From an uncultured Oscillospiraceae bacterium (lineage in GTDB: Bacteria; Bacillota; Clostridia; Oscillospirales; Oscillospiraceae), in assembly GCA_944385675.1 (NCBI GenBank), contig CALWYD010000026.1, positions 1 through 53,440 of the forward strand: 53,440 nucleotides of DNA, given 5' to 3'. How positions within the stretch are numbered: position 1 is the stretch's first letter; each line of letters begins with the position of its first letter. Made by a program: the position numbers and the translations under genes. Positions 31,550-40,279 of this stretch are shown piece after piece. Under the pieces are notes generated by a model. It made no database searches, was not told the DNA's origin, and worked only from the letters and a program-made list of their open reading frames with translations.

Positions 31550-32845
31550 TTATACGAAGAGGGCAACAAGGCCCACCAGGACGATGGAGATCAGAATATT
31601 GATAACGGCACATTTCATCAGGCGGGGGTAGAGAGATTGTTTAAGGTCCTCATCCGGGGCGGAGGCCAGAATTAGGCTGCCCCCGGAGGAGAAGGGAAAA
31701 ATGCCTGCGCTGCCGCTGCCGCAGTTAATGACGGTGAACAAAATGGGGGGGAAGATACCCACAGCCTCGGCAATGGTGGGAACGATGGGGAAAAGGGTAG
31801 GCATCACCACACCGGTGCTGCTGGAGAAGAGAGACATGATAGAGGCGCACAGGGAGCAGATCATGGGGATAAGCACGTGGTTGCTGCCGGAGATGGTCTC
31901 AGCCAGAACGTCAGTGATGCCGGCCTCGGTGGCCACAGAGATAAGCATCCCCATGCCGCACAGCATAATAATGGTTTTCCAGGGAATGTTGGCGAAGGCC
32001 TTTTTCTCGTCCCCCAGCTTGCAGAGAATACATACAATGGCCAAAATGAGGGAGACACCGCCTACGTCCAGATACCCCTGCAGCTTGCTCAGGGCGACGG
32101 AGTCTGTGATGACGTAGGACAACACATAGGGAATGAGCATCAGGGCAAAGAGGGTGGCAATCAGGCAGAGAGTCAGCTTCTGCTGATGGGTATAGGGCTC
32201 GGGCTTTTCAAAGTGGAGGTTGGTGGCCTTCACCTTATAGCCTTTGAATAGAAAATAATAGATGGTAATGGCAATCAGTCCCACAAGAATAAAGCCAAAA
32301 AATCCAAACAGTGAGTAGGAGATTGCCTCCTCTGTATACCCGGCGTTTTGGATTAAACCCACGATGACCGCACCGGTGGAGCAGGTGAAGAGGTTACCCC
32401 CGGCCAGGGAACCATAAAAAATGGAAATACAGCCCAGCAGCGGATCCATGTGACATTGGTTGCACATGATGATGGTAATGGGGGTGAGCATAGCCATGAC
32501 TCCGAAGAATCCCGCTCCCATAAGGGAGCAGAGGGTGGCGGCAAAGAAGAGAATGTAGGGTAGGAAGCTGGCCTGGTTTTTAAATATGTAGAGGACGTTT
32601 AAAGCCGTCTTCTCCAGAGCTCCGTTTTCAACAGCAAAGTTGTAAAAGAAGGTGACGCACAGAAGAATGAAAAACAAGTTGGTATTAAAGAGGGCATACA
32701 CGTCTTTTGGCCGCATATCTAAAAAGAATGTCCCAATGAGGTAGGCGAAGGCGATCCCGAAGAAGCCAGTGTTAATCTTAGTTTTCCAACCCAGGAGAAT
32801 TGCCAGAAAGATAGCGACAATGCTTACACTCAGTGCTGGTGACAT
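31550..32845 (-). CDS. Dicarboxylate-type membrane transporter (MatC/SLC13-like)
   Basis: 431-residue permease with about twelve hydrophobic helices and two related halves, each with a polar Ser/Gly/Asn-rich turn (GNLFTCSTGAVIVGLIQ and NCGSGSAGIFPFSSGGSLIL), as in ion-transporter superfamily carriers for dicarboxylates. The N-terminus resembles the MatC malonate/dicarboxylate carrier domain. Start ATG 32845 has GGAGGG eight bases upstream. Placed between dehydratase and lyase genes, it most likely imports their substrate or a precursor, coupled to H+ or Na+. The substrate cannot be read from the sequence. Confidence 0.85.
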   Translation of the reverse strand: MSPALSVSIVAIFLAILLGWKTKINTGFFGIAFAYLIGTFFLDMRPKDVYALFNTNLFFILLCVTFFYNFAVENGALEKTALNVLYIFKNQASFLPYILFFAATLCSLMGAGFFGVMAMLTPITIIMCNQCHMDPLLGCISIFYGSLAGGNLFTCSTGAVIVGLIQNAGYTEEAISYSLFGFFGFILVGLIAITIYYFLFKGYKVKATNLHFEKPEPYTHQQKLTLCLIATLFALMLIPYVLSYVITDSVALSKLQGYLDVGGVSLILAIVCILCKLGDEKKAFANIPWKTIIMLCGMGMLISVATEAGITDVLAETISGSNHVLIPMICSLCASIMSLFSSSTGVVMPTLFPIVPTIAEAVGIFPPILFTVINCGSGSAGIFPFSSGGSLILASAPDEDLKQSLYPRLMKCAVINILISIVLVGLVALFV

Positions 32846-32882
32846 AACATATCCCTCCAATTTTAGTTTTTGAAATCTGTTG

Positions 32883-33530
32883 TTACCTGAGTGGCCCCCC
32901 GAAGGAGCGCTCCAGACAGGCCGTGTCATAAATCCAGGGTCTGCGGGCTTTGTCGGTCTGAATATAGGACAGGATGTGGCGGTATCGCTTCATGGTGTAT
33001 TCAATGTCGGAGATTCCCTCCAAAAGCCTTTCCCGCTGGACGGCGTCTACATGAAAGTCCCAGGAACTTCCGTCCGGGCAGATGATGTGATTTTGGGTCA
33101 GGTCTACGGTGTACGCTCCGTCTTGATTTTGGGCTGCGATGGTCAGCAGGGTGTCTTTATTCAGACGAATGGGCAAAATCCCCTGCTGAAAGCAGTTTTT
33201 TTCAAAAATTCCCCCGAAGCTGGTGCCGATTAAGCAGCGGATTCCCATTTGGGCAATCCCAATGGCGGCGGGTTCCCGGGAACTCCCGCAGCCGAAATTT
33301 TCACCCACAATAAAAATTTCAGCCCCGGAAAACTTTTTCTGGTTTAAAGGAAACTGAGGATTGAGCTGCCCGCTGTCTCCGTCGCCGTTGAGAAAGCGAA
33401 AAGGCTCAAAAGTGTAGTCCGGAAGGGAGTAATCGGCCACCAGACGCTTCATGGGGGCGATGGTGTCGGTGTCTACATTTGGTTGAAGCCACACCGGTGC
33501 AAAGCTGGTTACTACCGTAAATTTTTTCAT
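32883..33530 (-). CDS. Aconitase-type hydro-lyase, small (swivel) subunit, LeuD-like
   Basis: 215-residue swivelling-domain subunit of a two-subunit hydro-lyase (3-isopropylmalate dehydratase family). Motifs are NVDTDTIAP (near 18-26) and GENFGCGSSREPA (near 82-94), whose Ser/Arg bind the substrate carboxylate. It is longer than ordinary LeuD (160-200) with an extra C-terminal part (ISDIEYTMKRYRHILSYIQ). No leuA or leuB is nearby, so leucine synthesis is unlikely; 2,3-dimethylmaleate, citraconate or a similar acid fits the lyase and carrier neighbours. Start ATG 33530 has GGAGG eight bases before it; it follows the large subunit by 13 bases. Confidence 0.88.
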   Translation of the reverse strand: MKKFTVVTSFAPVWLQPNVDTDTIAPMKRLVADYSLPDYTFEPFRFLNGDGDSGQLNPQFPLNQKKFSGAEIFIVGENFGCGSSREPAAIGIAQMGIRCLIGTSFGGIFEKNCFQQGILPIRLNKDTLLTIAAQNQDGAYTVDLTQNHIICPDGSSWDFHVDAVQRERLLEGISDIEYTMKRYRHILSYIQTDKARRPWIYDTACLERSFGGPLR

Positions 33531-33543
33531 GTCAGACACCTCC

Positions 33544-34950
33544 TTAAGACAACTGAGGGGCGCAGGTGATATGGCCGGAGACTGCGCAGGCTGCAGCGGT
33601 TGCTGGGGAGGCCAGATGTGTCCTTGCACCCGGTCCCTGGCGGTGCATAAAGTTGCGGTTGGTCGTGGACACACACCGCTCCTGAGGGGAAAAAATGACT
33701 CCGTTTGCCCCTGAGCAGTAAGCGCAGCAGGGTTCGCCCCAGACAAAACCGGCACTGCGGAAAATATCCGCCAGCCCTTCCTCCTCTGCCTGGCGCCGCA
33801 CCTTTTGGGAACCGGGCACCACCCAGGCCTCCACCCAGGGGGCGACCTTCCGGCCCGCGGCTACCTTGGCTGCCTGGCGCAGATTTTCAATTCGGCCGTT
33901 GGTGCAGGAGCCGATAAAGACTTTATCCACTTTTAGACCTTCCAGCTTTTCGCCGGGCTGGAGGCCCATGTAGACCAGAGAAGTTTCAAAACGGCTCTGA
34001 TCTGCAGGAATGGCCTGTTCATAGGACAGGGGTACGCTCCCGTGTACGGAGGTGGAGTAGGATGGAGTTGTCCCCCAACTGATTTGAGGAGTTATGCTGC
34101 TGATATCAATGGTGACTTCTTTATCAAACTGAGCCCCTGGGTCAGAGTGCAGATTCTGACAATAGTCAAGAAATGCGGCCTTTTCCTGCCCTGTGGGTGC
34201 GCCGGGGGTGGACAGGAAGTAATCCATAGTCTTTTGGTCTGCCGCCATAATGCCGTATTCCGAACCAAATTCCACTGTCAGGTTGCAGACGGTAAAGCGG
34301 TCCTCCATGCTCATGTCATCGATAACGCTGCCCGCCCACTCGATAGCGTAGCCCACACCGTACGCAGTGCCCAGGGTGGAGATGATATGCAGCACGATGT
34401 CCATGGCGCAGACGTCAGGGGGAACGCTGCCGGTAATATTGACCCGCATAGTCTTGGGTTTTTGGACGATGACGGAATGGGTGGCAATGACATGGGCGAT
34501 GACGCTGGAGCCAGCCCCCCATGCCAGGGCGGCCATCGCTCCGTTGGTACAGGTGTGACTGTCGCCACACACGCAGGTCATTCCCGGCTGAACAATGCCC
34601 TGCTGAGGAGCGATGACATGGACAATGCCTAAGTCCGGATGCTCAAGGCCGAAAAGAGGAATGGAGTATTTACGGCAGCCATCTACCAGTTTGGGAAGAA
34701 AACGCTGACCAACTGTGGTGGTGTCAGCGGTTCGGCCCGGCTGGGCGGATACCGTATGGTCTGTAACGGCGAAAATGAAGTCCCGGGAAAAGGGGGTGAG
34801 AGTTTCACGGTTCATTTGTTCAAAGATGGGCTCTCCTCCCAGTTCGTGGAGGAGACAGCGGTCCACCAGCATCAGGTAGTTGTTATCTCCTAAATCCTGT
34901 ATAACGTGGGAAGAAAATAATTTCTCAAATAGTGTTTTCGGGGTATCCAA
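33544..34950 (-). CDS. Aconitase-type hydro-lyase, large [4Fe-4S] subunit, LeuC-like
   Basis: 468 residues. Catalytic subunit that dehydrates/hydrates a malate-type acid using a [4Fe-4S] cluster. Motifs are VCGDSHTCTNGA, the cluster ligands IGSCTNGRIEN and PCCAYCSGANG (the CxxC that is normally CSMCLAMN). The CAYCSG variant and lack of other leucine genes point away from isopropylmalate. The likely start is TTG at 34950: the ATG at 34971 is followed at once by the AAAGGAGG that should be the RBS, so it lies within the RBS itself. First gene of the four-gene operon, with promoter and candidate operator upstream. Confidence 0.88.
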   Translation of the reverse strand: MDTPKTLFEKLFSSHVIQDLGDNNYLMLVDRCLLHELGGEPIFEQMNRETLTPFSRDFIFAVTDHTVSAQPGRTADTTTVGQRFLPKLVDGCRKYSIPLFGLEHPDLGIVHVIAPQQGIVQPGMTCVCGDSHTCTNGAMAALAWGAGSSVIAHVIATHSVIVQKPKTMRVNITGSVPPDVCAMDIVLHIISTLGTAYGVGYAIEWAGSVIDDMSMEDRFTVCNLTVEFGSEYGIMAADQKTMDYFLSTPGAPTGQEKAAFLDYCQNLHSDPGAQFDKEVTIDISSITPQISWGTTPSYSTSVHGSVPLSYEQAIPADQSRFETSLVYMGLQPGEKLEGLKVDKVFIGSCTNGRIENLRQAAKVAAGRKVAPWVEAWVVPGSQKVRRQAEEEGLADIFRSAGFVWGEPCCAYCSGANGVIFSPQERCVSTTNRNFMHRQGPGARTHLASPATAAACAVSGHITCAPQLS

Positions 34951-35022
34951 TGCGCAGCAGCCTCCTTTCATGATAGGGCAACGTGTATCATGTCAAACAA
35001 ACAATGCTCAATTAATAAACTA

Positions 35023-35051
35023 ATAGTATACTTTTATAAAAAACGCGTCAA
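35023..35051 (-). promoter_or_regulatory. Promoter of the dehydratase-carrier-lyase operon
   Basis: Minus strand TTGACG (35046-35051), 17-bp spacer, TACTAT (35023-35028), about 75 bases before the large subunit gene. The region 34972-35250 is very AT-rich. Confidence 0.72.
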
Positions 35052-35062
35052 TTGTTAACGCG
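35044..35062. promoter_or_regulatory. Candidate TetR-type operator over the -35 box
   Basis: Imperfect palindrome with arms CGCGT (35044-35048) and ACGCG (35058-35062) and matching inner AA/TT. It is a GC-rich island in AT-rich DNA and covers the -35 box; the TetR gene directly upstream is the natural regulator. Confidence 0.55.
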
Positions 35063-35251
35063 CATAAAAAATAAGTATATTTATTGCAAATAAAAACAAA
35101 AAATACTCATTATAAAAATATTATTAATAAAATATAACTAAAATAAAGAGCAAAAAAGAAAAGGGGAATAAAGAAATAAAATATGCTTATAGACTATAAA
35201 TTTACTTAAAGTTTACTTATTTCAGTATATGTGTAGATTGTAAATAAAAAT

Positions 35252-35285
35252 GCGGGCCGTCTCACAGTTCTGTGAGGCGGCCCGC
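35252..35285 (-). terminator. Terminator of the tetR gene
   Basis: 16-base arms GCGGGCCGTCTCACAG (35252-35267) and CTGTGAGGCGGCCCGC (35270-35285) with a TT loop and one mismatch; minus strand continues ATTTTTATTT. Confidence 0.93.
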
Positions 35286-35307
35286 GCAGAAGGGAACAAA
35301 GACTTAT

Positions 35308-35928
35308 TCAAGACTGGAGTGCTCCGCTTGAGCGGAACAGTTGGCACATAAAGTCCTGCAGAGCGCTGGATTTGGGCATATCAAATCCCACCAGGGTGGT
35401 ATTCCGGGTGCTCTGCATAATAACACCCTTATTGGCGGCGGAAATCCCCTGGGCAATTAGGTCGGGGTCCACTTGGGCAAAAAAACCGCGGGAAACCTTC
35501 TGCTTCAGGATGCGTATCACAAGCTGGCAAATGGCGCTGTTCCATACGGCGATATGTTCGGCAATTTCCCGCGGCACGCAGAAGCCCAGATCTTCACTGG
35601 CCAAAATCCAATAGAGTTTAAAGTACCGGATATTCCTCAAGGTATAGTCGTTAAGGATACAAAAGATCTCACAAACTGCGGCCTCATTTTGGGACTCGCT
35701 TTTTTCAACCTTCAAAATCTCATCATATAGCTCCTTAATAAGGTTTTCAAAAAGGCAGGCTACAAGAGCGTCTTTTGAAGGGTAGTAGGCATAGAGGGTG
35801 CGTTTGGAGACACCCACTTTTTTGGCTATCATGTCCACTGTAATTTCGCAGTAGTTATAGCTGTCCATCAGCTCAGAGACCGCTGCGGCGACCTGAGCTT
35901 TGCTAACTTCAGACTTTTTTCTGGGCAT
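35308..35928 (-). CDS. TetR/AcrR family transcriptional regulator
   Basis: 206 residues. N-terminal helix-turn-helix (residues 8-55): ITVDMIAKKVGVSKRTLYAYYPSKDAL is the family signature. The C-terminal 150 residues form the ligand-binding, dimerising part, with no family-specific call. It is encoded just upstream of the dehydratase/lyase operon, on the same strand but ended by its own strong terminator, and probably controls that operon through the palindrome at 35044-35062 in response to an organic acid or acyl-CoA. Start ATG 35928 is preceded by GGAGCGTACCCA. Confidence 0.92.
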   Translation of the reverse strand: MPRKKSEVSKAQVAAAVSELMDSYNYCEITVDMIAKKVGVSKRTLYAYYPSKDALVACLFENLIKELYDEILKVEKSESQNEAAVCEIFCILNDYTLRNIRYFKLYWILASEDLGFCVPREIAEHIAVWNSAICQLVIRILKQKVSRGFFAQVDPDLIAQGISAANKGVIMQSTRNTTLVGFDMPKSSALQDFMCQLFRSSGALQS

Positions 35929-36169
35929 TGGGTACGCTCCTGTTCTCTTTTTAGTGAGTGCCGGATATGCTGTAAGCTGCCGTCAGGCCGGCAGCGAAGC
36001 AGTGGGGCGGAATTGGAGATAAAAGAGGAAACGGGCCAAGTCTGGGGCACAGTATATCCCCTTTTGTCTGGAATATAAGGTGAAAGGAAAATCATGGAAA
36101 CAGCTTGGACTCCAGTTACCAGAATTCCACTTGAAACGCCGCCCCTCTCAGCTGCCCTGTAGCCTGGTC

Positions 36170-37462
36170 CTACCGGCTTTCGCTGAGGATGACCAGTTCC
36201 AGATAAGGACAGCGCAGCAAGCAGGAGAGGTCAGACAGGGAATTATTCCGGAGATCCAGCTCGGTCAGCGCAGGGAAAGAGGAGAAGGGAGCGCGCGCGT
36301 TAAGTCCGGTCTCCCCCAGATTGATATACTGCAGAGCAGGCAGCTGGGCTAGTGCCTCCATATGGGAGACAGTACAGCCGTAGAGATCCAGGTGACGCAA
36401 ATTTTGAAAAACGGAAAAACTCAGTAAGTTGATGCCGGATGTGGAGTATAGCCGTAGCTCCACCAAACCGTGCAGACCCGTCAGAGTGTCTGCCGCCCTA
36501 CTGGGTATTTCCTCCCCGGTGATGAGCTTGCGCAGATTGGGCAGTTGAGACAGGACGGTGCCGGAGCGCACGGGGTTTTCCCCCAGATACAGAAGCCGCA
36601 GAGCTTGGCACTGGGCCAGAGGAGTTAAATCCGAAACTGAATTGCCTGTCAGGCTGAGATACTCCAGGGGTAGGGAGGAGGGGGGGAGAGATAGGAGATC
36701 TGCTGATAGTCCAAGACCGGGATACGCAGGTTGGTACACGGAGCCAGCAGCTCCAAATCTGAGTTTCCCACGTCTCCATGTTGCGTCTGGGTAGAGTAGA
36801 GGTGGTGGGCGTTTTCAGACAGGACCTGGTGCGCCTGGAGAGAATCGGGGAAAACCGTTCCGCACAGAATGATTTGCTCTACCTCATGCCGGCGGCAATA
36901 TGGATCCACCGACGATTCAAAGCGCGCAGCAGGGCCCGGCAAGAGGGATAGCGGTTTTTGGGGTCAAAGGCCGTGCAGCGCCCAAATCAACCAGGTGGCA
37001 GCGCCCGGTACTGTCCAAGATAACATTTTGGGGCTTAATATCCCGATGGATGACCGGGGGCCTCTGGCTGTGGAGATACTCAAGCACTTGGCAGACTGAT
37101 GCGGCGGAAGCCTTGGCCTGGGATGGGGAAAGGGGGCCGCTGGTATAGACTTACTCCTTGCACATACTCCCGTACCAGGTACTCTTGTCCCTCCCACTCC
37201 AGATAGGCCAGCCGCCGGGGAATTTGAGGGTGGTCTAGTCGACGCAGCAGATCATATTCTGCCTTCAGGCAGTCGTCTCGTCCAGTCGGCTGGGTTTTCA
37301 GCACAGCCTGTCAACCGGCCTGGTCCCGCAGAAGGTATACGCTGCGCTCCCCCTCCTTCAGCAGGCCAGCAGGGTATACTGGGCCTCCAGGCAGGGAGGG
37401 AGCGAGACGGTGTCCAGAACGGTGGAGCGGTAATTGTTTAGAAATTCCTGGTTATAGTCCAT
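36170..37462 (-). pseudogene. Decayed Ser/Thr protein kinase with C-terminal leucine-rich repeats
   Basis: Pieces of one gene are scattered over the three minus frames. From the ATG at 37462: MDYNQEFLNNYRSTVLDTVS; after a frameshift near 37365, LLKEGERSVYLLRDQAG; an in-frame TGA near 37308; then QAVLKTQPTGRDDCLKAEYD (kinase Lys) and YLVREYVQGVSLY. A frameshift near 37158 leads to VLEYLHSQRPPVIHRDIKPQ, the catalytic HRDIKPQN, and VDLGAARPL; another near 36910 leads to the middle region; a last one in a C-run near 36685 leads to the LRR (PLEYLSLTGNSVSDLTPL, LRHLDLYG, LTELDLRNN). With at least five lesions it cannot make an active kinase, although the LRR part alone remains open (36170-36739). 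Confidence 0.8.
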
Positions 37463-37746
37463 CTCAGATACCCCGTATACGAAAGAGTTTGCCTGGACAC
37501 TGTCCGGAGACATTCCAGGGGGGACGGGAGGCTGATTCTGAGTGCCTGTCCCTATTATAGGGGAGAACAAGAAAAAAGGGAAGAGGATTTCTCCTCCCAA
37601 GTCATATCCGGTAAGATTAAACAGGAAAAATGGTCTGGTTTAAGTGCCCCGGGCACAGAGGATGGCAGGAGGAAGGGAATAAATGTATCCCGCCGGGCAG
37701 GAGGAGATAGCAAGGAGGTTGTCCTTCTTGCCTGGGGGATACAGAA
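37463..37746. other. Non-coding stretch upstream of the kinase pseudogene
   Basis: No supported gene. A CCCTA-tta-TAGGG inverted repeat (37550-37562) contains a minus-strand TATAAT, perhaps the old promoter and operator of the dead kinase gene, but no -35 is visible. Confidence 0.35.
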
Positions 37747-37748
37747 AA

Positions 37749-37778
37749 AAGAGGAAGGGCAGAAAGACCCTTCCTCTT
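37749..37778 (-). terminator. Terminator of the gdpP-ftsH operon
   Basis: AAGAGGAAGGG (37749-37759) / CCCTTCCTCTT (37768-37778), 8-nt loop, with Ts following on the minus strand (A-run 37745-37750). Confidence 0.92.
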
Positions 37779-37790
37779 GATGCTAAGTCC

Positions 37791-39662
37791 CTATTCCTGT
37801 AGGACATATGGAGCAAATTCTTCCCCCTGAGGTTGCTGAAAAACCTTAGAAAAAGTCTGGCTATCCATGGTCTCGTGGTCCAGCAGATAGCGGGCAGTAA
37901 GTTCCAGTTCCCGGCGGCAGCGCCCTAAAATTTCCTCACAACGATGGTAGGCGCTATCCACAATAGCCTTGACCTCCTGGTCAATCTGACCGGCCACCTC
38001 CTCGGAGTAGGTACGGGTCTGGGCCATGGAACGGCCAATAAAGATTTCATTGCTCTGGCTGCCGTAAGTAATGGCCCCCAGCTTTTCGCTCATGCCGTAC
38101 TTGGTGACCATGTCGCGGGCAATTTGGGAGGCCTTTTGAATATCGCTGGACGCTCCGGTGGAGATGTCCCCAAGAACCAGCTGTTCCGCCACCCGGCCGC
38201 CCAGACATACGGCAATACGTTCCTCCAACTCCTGCCGGGACAAGTAGCTCTTGTCCTCGCTGGGCAGGGAGATGGTCATTCCGCCGGCAGGGCCGCGGGG
38301 AATGATGGTAATTTGATGTACGGGATCCTGAGAGGGCAGTTCATGAATGACTATGGCGTGGCCCGCCTCATGGTAGGCAGTAAGCTTTTTGGCCCGCTCA
38401 GTGACCACCCTGCTCTTTTTCTCCGGCCCGGCAATGACCTTCATCATGGCCTGGTGCAGATCCTCCATATCAACAAACCGCTTATCCTCTCTGGCTGCCA
38501 GTAAGGAGGCCTCGTTGAGCAGGTTTTCCAGGTCGGCGCCGGTAAATCCGGCGGTGGCCCGGGCAATTTCCTGGAGGGAGACGTCCTCGGCCAGGGGTTT
38601 TTTCCTGGCGTGGACCTTAAGAATTTCTTCCCGCCCCTTAATATCGGGCAGACCCACGTAGATCTGCCGGTCAAAACGGCCCGGACGTAAGAGGGCAGGA
38701 TCCAGAATATCCTGGCGGTTGGTGGCAGCCAGAACGATGACCCCCTCATTGGAGCCAAAGCCATCCATCTCTACCAGCAGTTGGTTAAGAGTCTGCTCTC
38801 GCTCGTCGTGCCCGCCCCCCAGGCCGGCGCCCCGCTGGCGGCCCACAGCGTCAATTTCATCAATAAAGACAATAGCGGGGGCGTCTTTTTTGGCCTGGTC
38901 AAAGAGGTCCCGAACCCGAGAAGCGCCTACACCTACGTACAACTCCACAAAGTCAGAGCCGGAGATGGACAGAAAGTGAACCCCGGCCTCCCCGGCCACA
39001 GCCTTGGCAATCAGCGTCTTGCCAGTGCCCGGAGGGCCTACCAGTAAGACTCCCTTAGGGATATGGGCCCCTAAAGCAGTAAATTTCTGAGGGTCCCGGA
39101 GAAACTCCACAATCTCCTGCAGTTCCTCTTTTTCTTCCTGCGCTCCAGCCACATCCTCAAAGGTGACCCGTTTCCCTTGGTCGGCCAGGGTGCGGGTGCG
39201 GGCGTGTCCAAAGCGGGAGGCACCTGGTGCTCCCCCACCTCCGCCCATGGCGGAGCGCTGGCGATAGAGCAGGAACATAAAAAAGCCCACCAGCAGGAGC
39301 GTGCCTAAATAGGGCAGGTATCCATACCACCAGGAGTCCTCCACTCCGGGAACCAGGTCGTAACTGAGTAGACCCGCTTCCATCTGTTCCTGCCACAGTT
39401 GGTGCAGATCCTGGTAGAGCCAATCAGGCCTGGCCACCTGGTAGGTGAGGGTGGAGGTGCCCTCCCCTTCCCGCAGCGTGAGGGTAAGGGTGTTGTCCTC
39501 CAGCTGGAAATAGGATACCTTCTCCTGGACAAACAGGGCGCGGATATCACTGTATGTGGGGCCATCTGACCGATTCATCTGCTGCAGGTTGGAGATGACA
39601 AAAAGCATCAGCAATACCACCAGCAAATAGAGGCTCAGGTCCCGGGGGCTGAATCTTCTCAT
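37791..39662 (-). CDS. ftsH: ATP-dependent zinc metalloprotease FtsH
   Basis: 623 residues, membrane-bound AAA protease that degrades misfolded membrane proteins and some regulators. Membrane helix 1 is at about 10-25, a short outside domain follows, helix 2 is near 119-133, then the AAA module with Walker A GPPGTGKT (199-206), Walker [10 protein letters not shown] and the second region of homology ([20 protein letters not shown]), and the zinc site HEAGH (421-425). All motifs are intact. Start ATG 39662 is preceded by AAAGGACGG; ATG 39716 would add 18 residues without one. Last gene of the operon hpt-ftsH, an order common in Firmicutes (tilS-hpt-ftsH). Confidence 0.96.
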   Translation of the reverse strand: MRRFSPRDLSLYLLVVLLMLFVISNLQQMNRSDGPTYSDIRALFVQEKVSYFQLEDNTLTLTLREGEGTSTLTYQVARPDWLYQDLHQLWQEQMEAGLLSYDLVPGVEDSWWYGYLPYLGTLLLVGFFMFLLYRQRSAMGGGGGAPGASRFGHARTRTLADQGKRVTFEDVAGAQEEKEELQEIVEFLRDPQKFTALGAHIPKGVLLVGPPGTGKTLIAKAVAGEAGVHFLSISGSDFVELYVGVGASRVRDLFDQAKKDAPAIVFIDEIDAVGRQRGAGLGGGHDEREQTLNQLLVEMDGFGSNEGVIVLAATNRQDILDPALLRPGRFDRQIYVGLPDIKGREEILKVHARKKPLAEDVSLQEIARATAGFTGADLENLLNEASLLAAREDKRFVDMEDLHQAMMKVIAGPEKKSRVVTERAKKLTAYHEAGHAIVIHELPSQDPVHQITIIPRGPAGGMTISLPSEDKSYLSRQELEERIAVCLGGRVAEQLVLGDISTGASSDIQKASQIARDMVTKYGMSEKLGAITYGSQSNEIFIGRSMAQTRTYSEEVAGQIDQEVKAIVDSAYHRCEEILGRCRRELELTARYLLDHETMDSQTFSKVFQQPQGEEFAPYVLQE

Positions 39663-39736
39663 GGAAATTCCGTCCTTTCCGGCGGCAAAAGGTTGCGAAA
39701 TGGAACCGCCAATCACTCACGGTTCAGGCCGCCGGC

Positions 39737-40279
39737 TCAGCCGCCGTAGACCGCAGGCTTCAAAATGCCGATATAGGGCAGGTTGCGATAGCGCTCAGAA
39801 TAATCCAGACCATAGCCCACCACAAAAGCGTCGGGGATGGTGAAACCGCAGTAGTGCAGCTTCACCGGCTTGACCCGCCGTTCCGGTTTGTCCAGCAAGG
39901 TGCACAGCCGGATAGAGGCGGGGTGGCGATGTTCCAGGATTTTCAGCAGATAGCTCAGGGTGGTGCCGCTGTCCAGGATATCCTCCACCACGATGATATG
40001 CCGCCCGGAGATATCCTCGGATAGGTCCTTGGTAATCTGCACCTGTCCACTGGAGGAAGTCCCTTTGCCATAGGAGGAGACAGCCATGAAATCTAAGGTG
40101 CAGGGCAGATCAATGGCCCGGCACAGGTCGGCCATGAAAATAAAAGAACCCCGAAGGACGCTGATAAGCATAATTTCCTGGCCTGCGTAGTCCCGTTCAA
40201 TCTCCCGGGCGATCTCCTGTACCCGGGCGTTGAGCTGTTCGGGGGTAAATAAAACTTCCTGGATATCTTTCTCTAGCAT
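39737..40279 (-). CDS. hpt: Hypoxanthine phosphoribosyltransferase
   Basis: 180 residues; makes IMP or GMP from hypoxanthine or guanine and PRPP. PRPP-binding motif VVVEDILDSGTTLSYL (near 97-112), with early ISVLRGSFIFMADLCRAI and late PDAFVVGYGLDYSERYRNLPYIG. The start overlaps the end of tilS by seven bases, so they are coupled. Conserved tilS-hpt-ftsH order. RBS GGAAG upstream. Confidence 0.96.
   Translation of the reverse strand: MLEKDIQEVLFTPEQLNARVQEIAREIERDYAGQEIMLISVLRGSFIFMADLCRAIDLPCTLDFMAVSSYGKGTSSSGQVQITKDLSEDISGRHIIVVEDILDSGTTLSYLLKILEHRHPASIRLCTLLDKPERRVKPVKLHYCGFTIPDAFVVGYGLDYSERYRNLPYIGILKPAVYGG

Noticed and set aside
32883-34950. Leucine biosynthesis leuCD
   Set aside because: No leuA or leuB in the window, an altered Fe-S motif, and an operon with an ICL-type lyase and a carrier.
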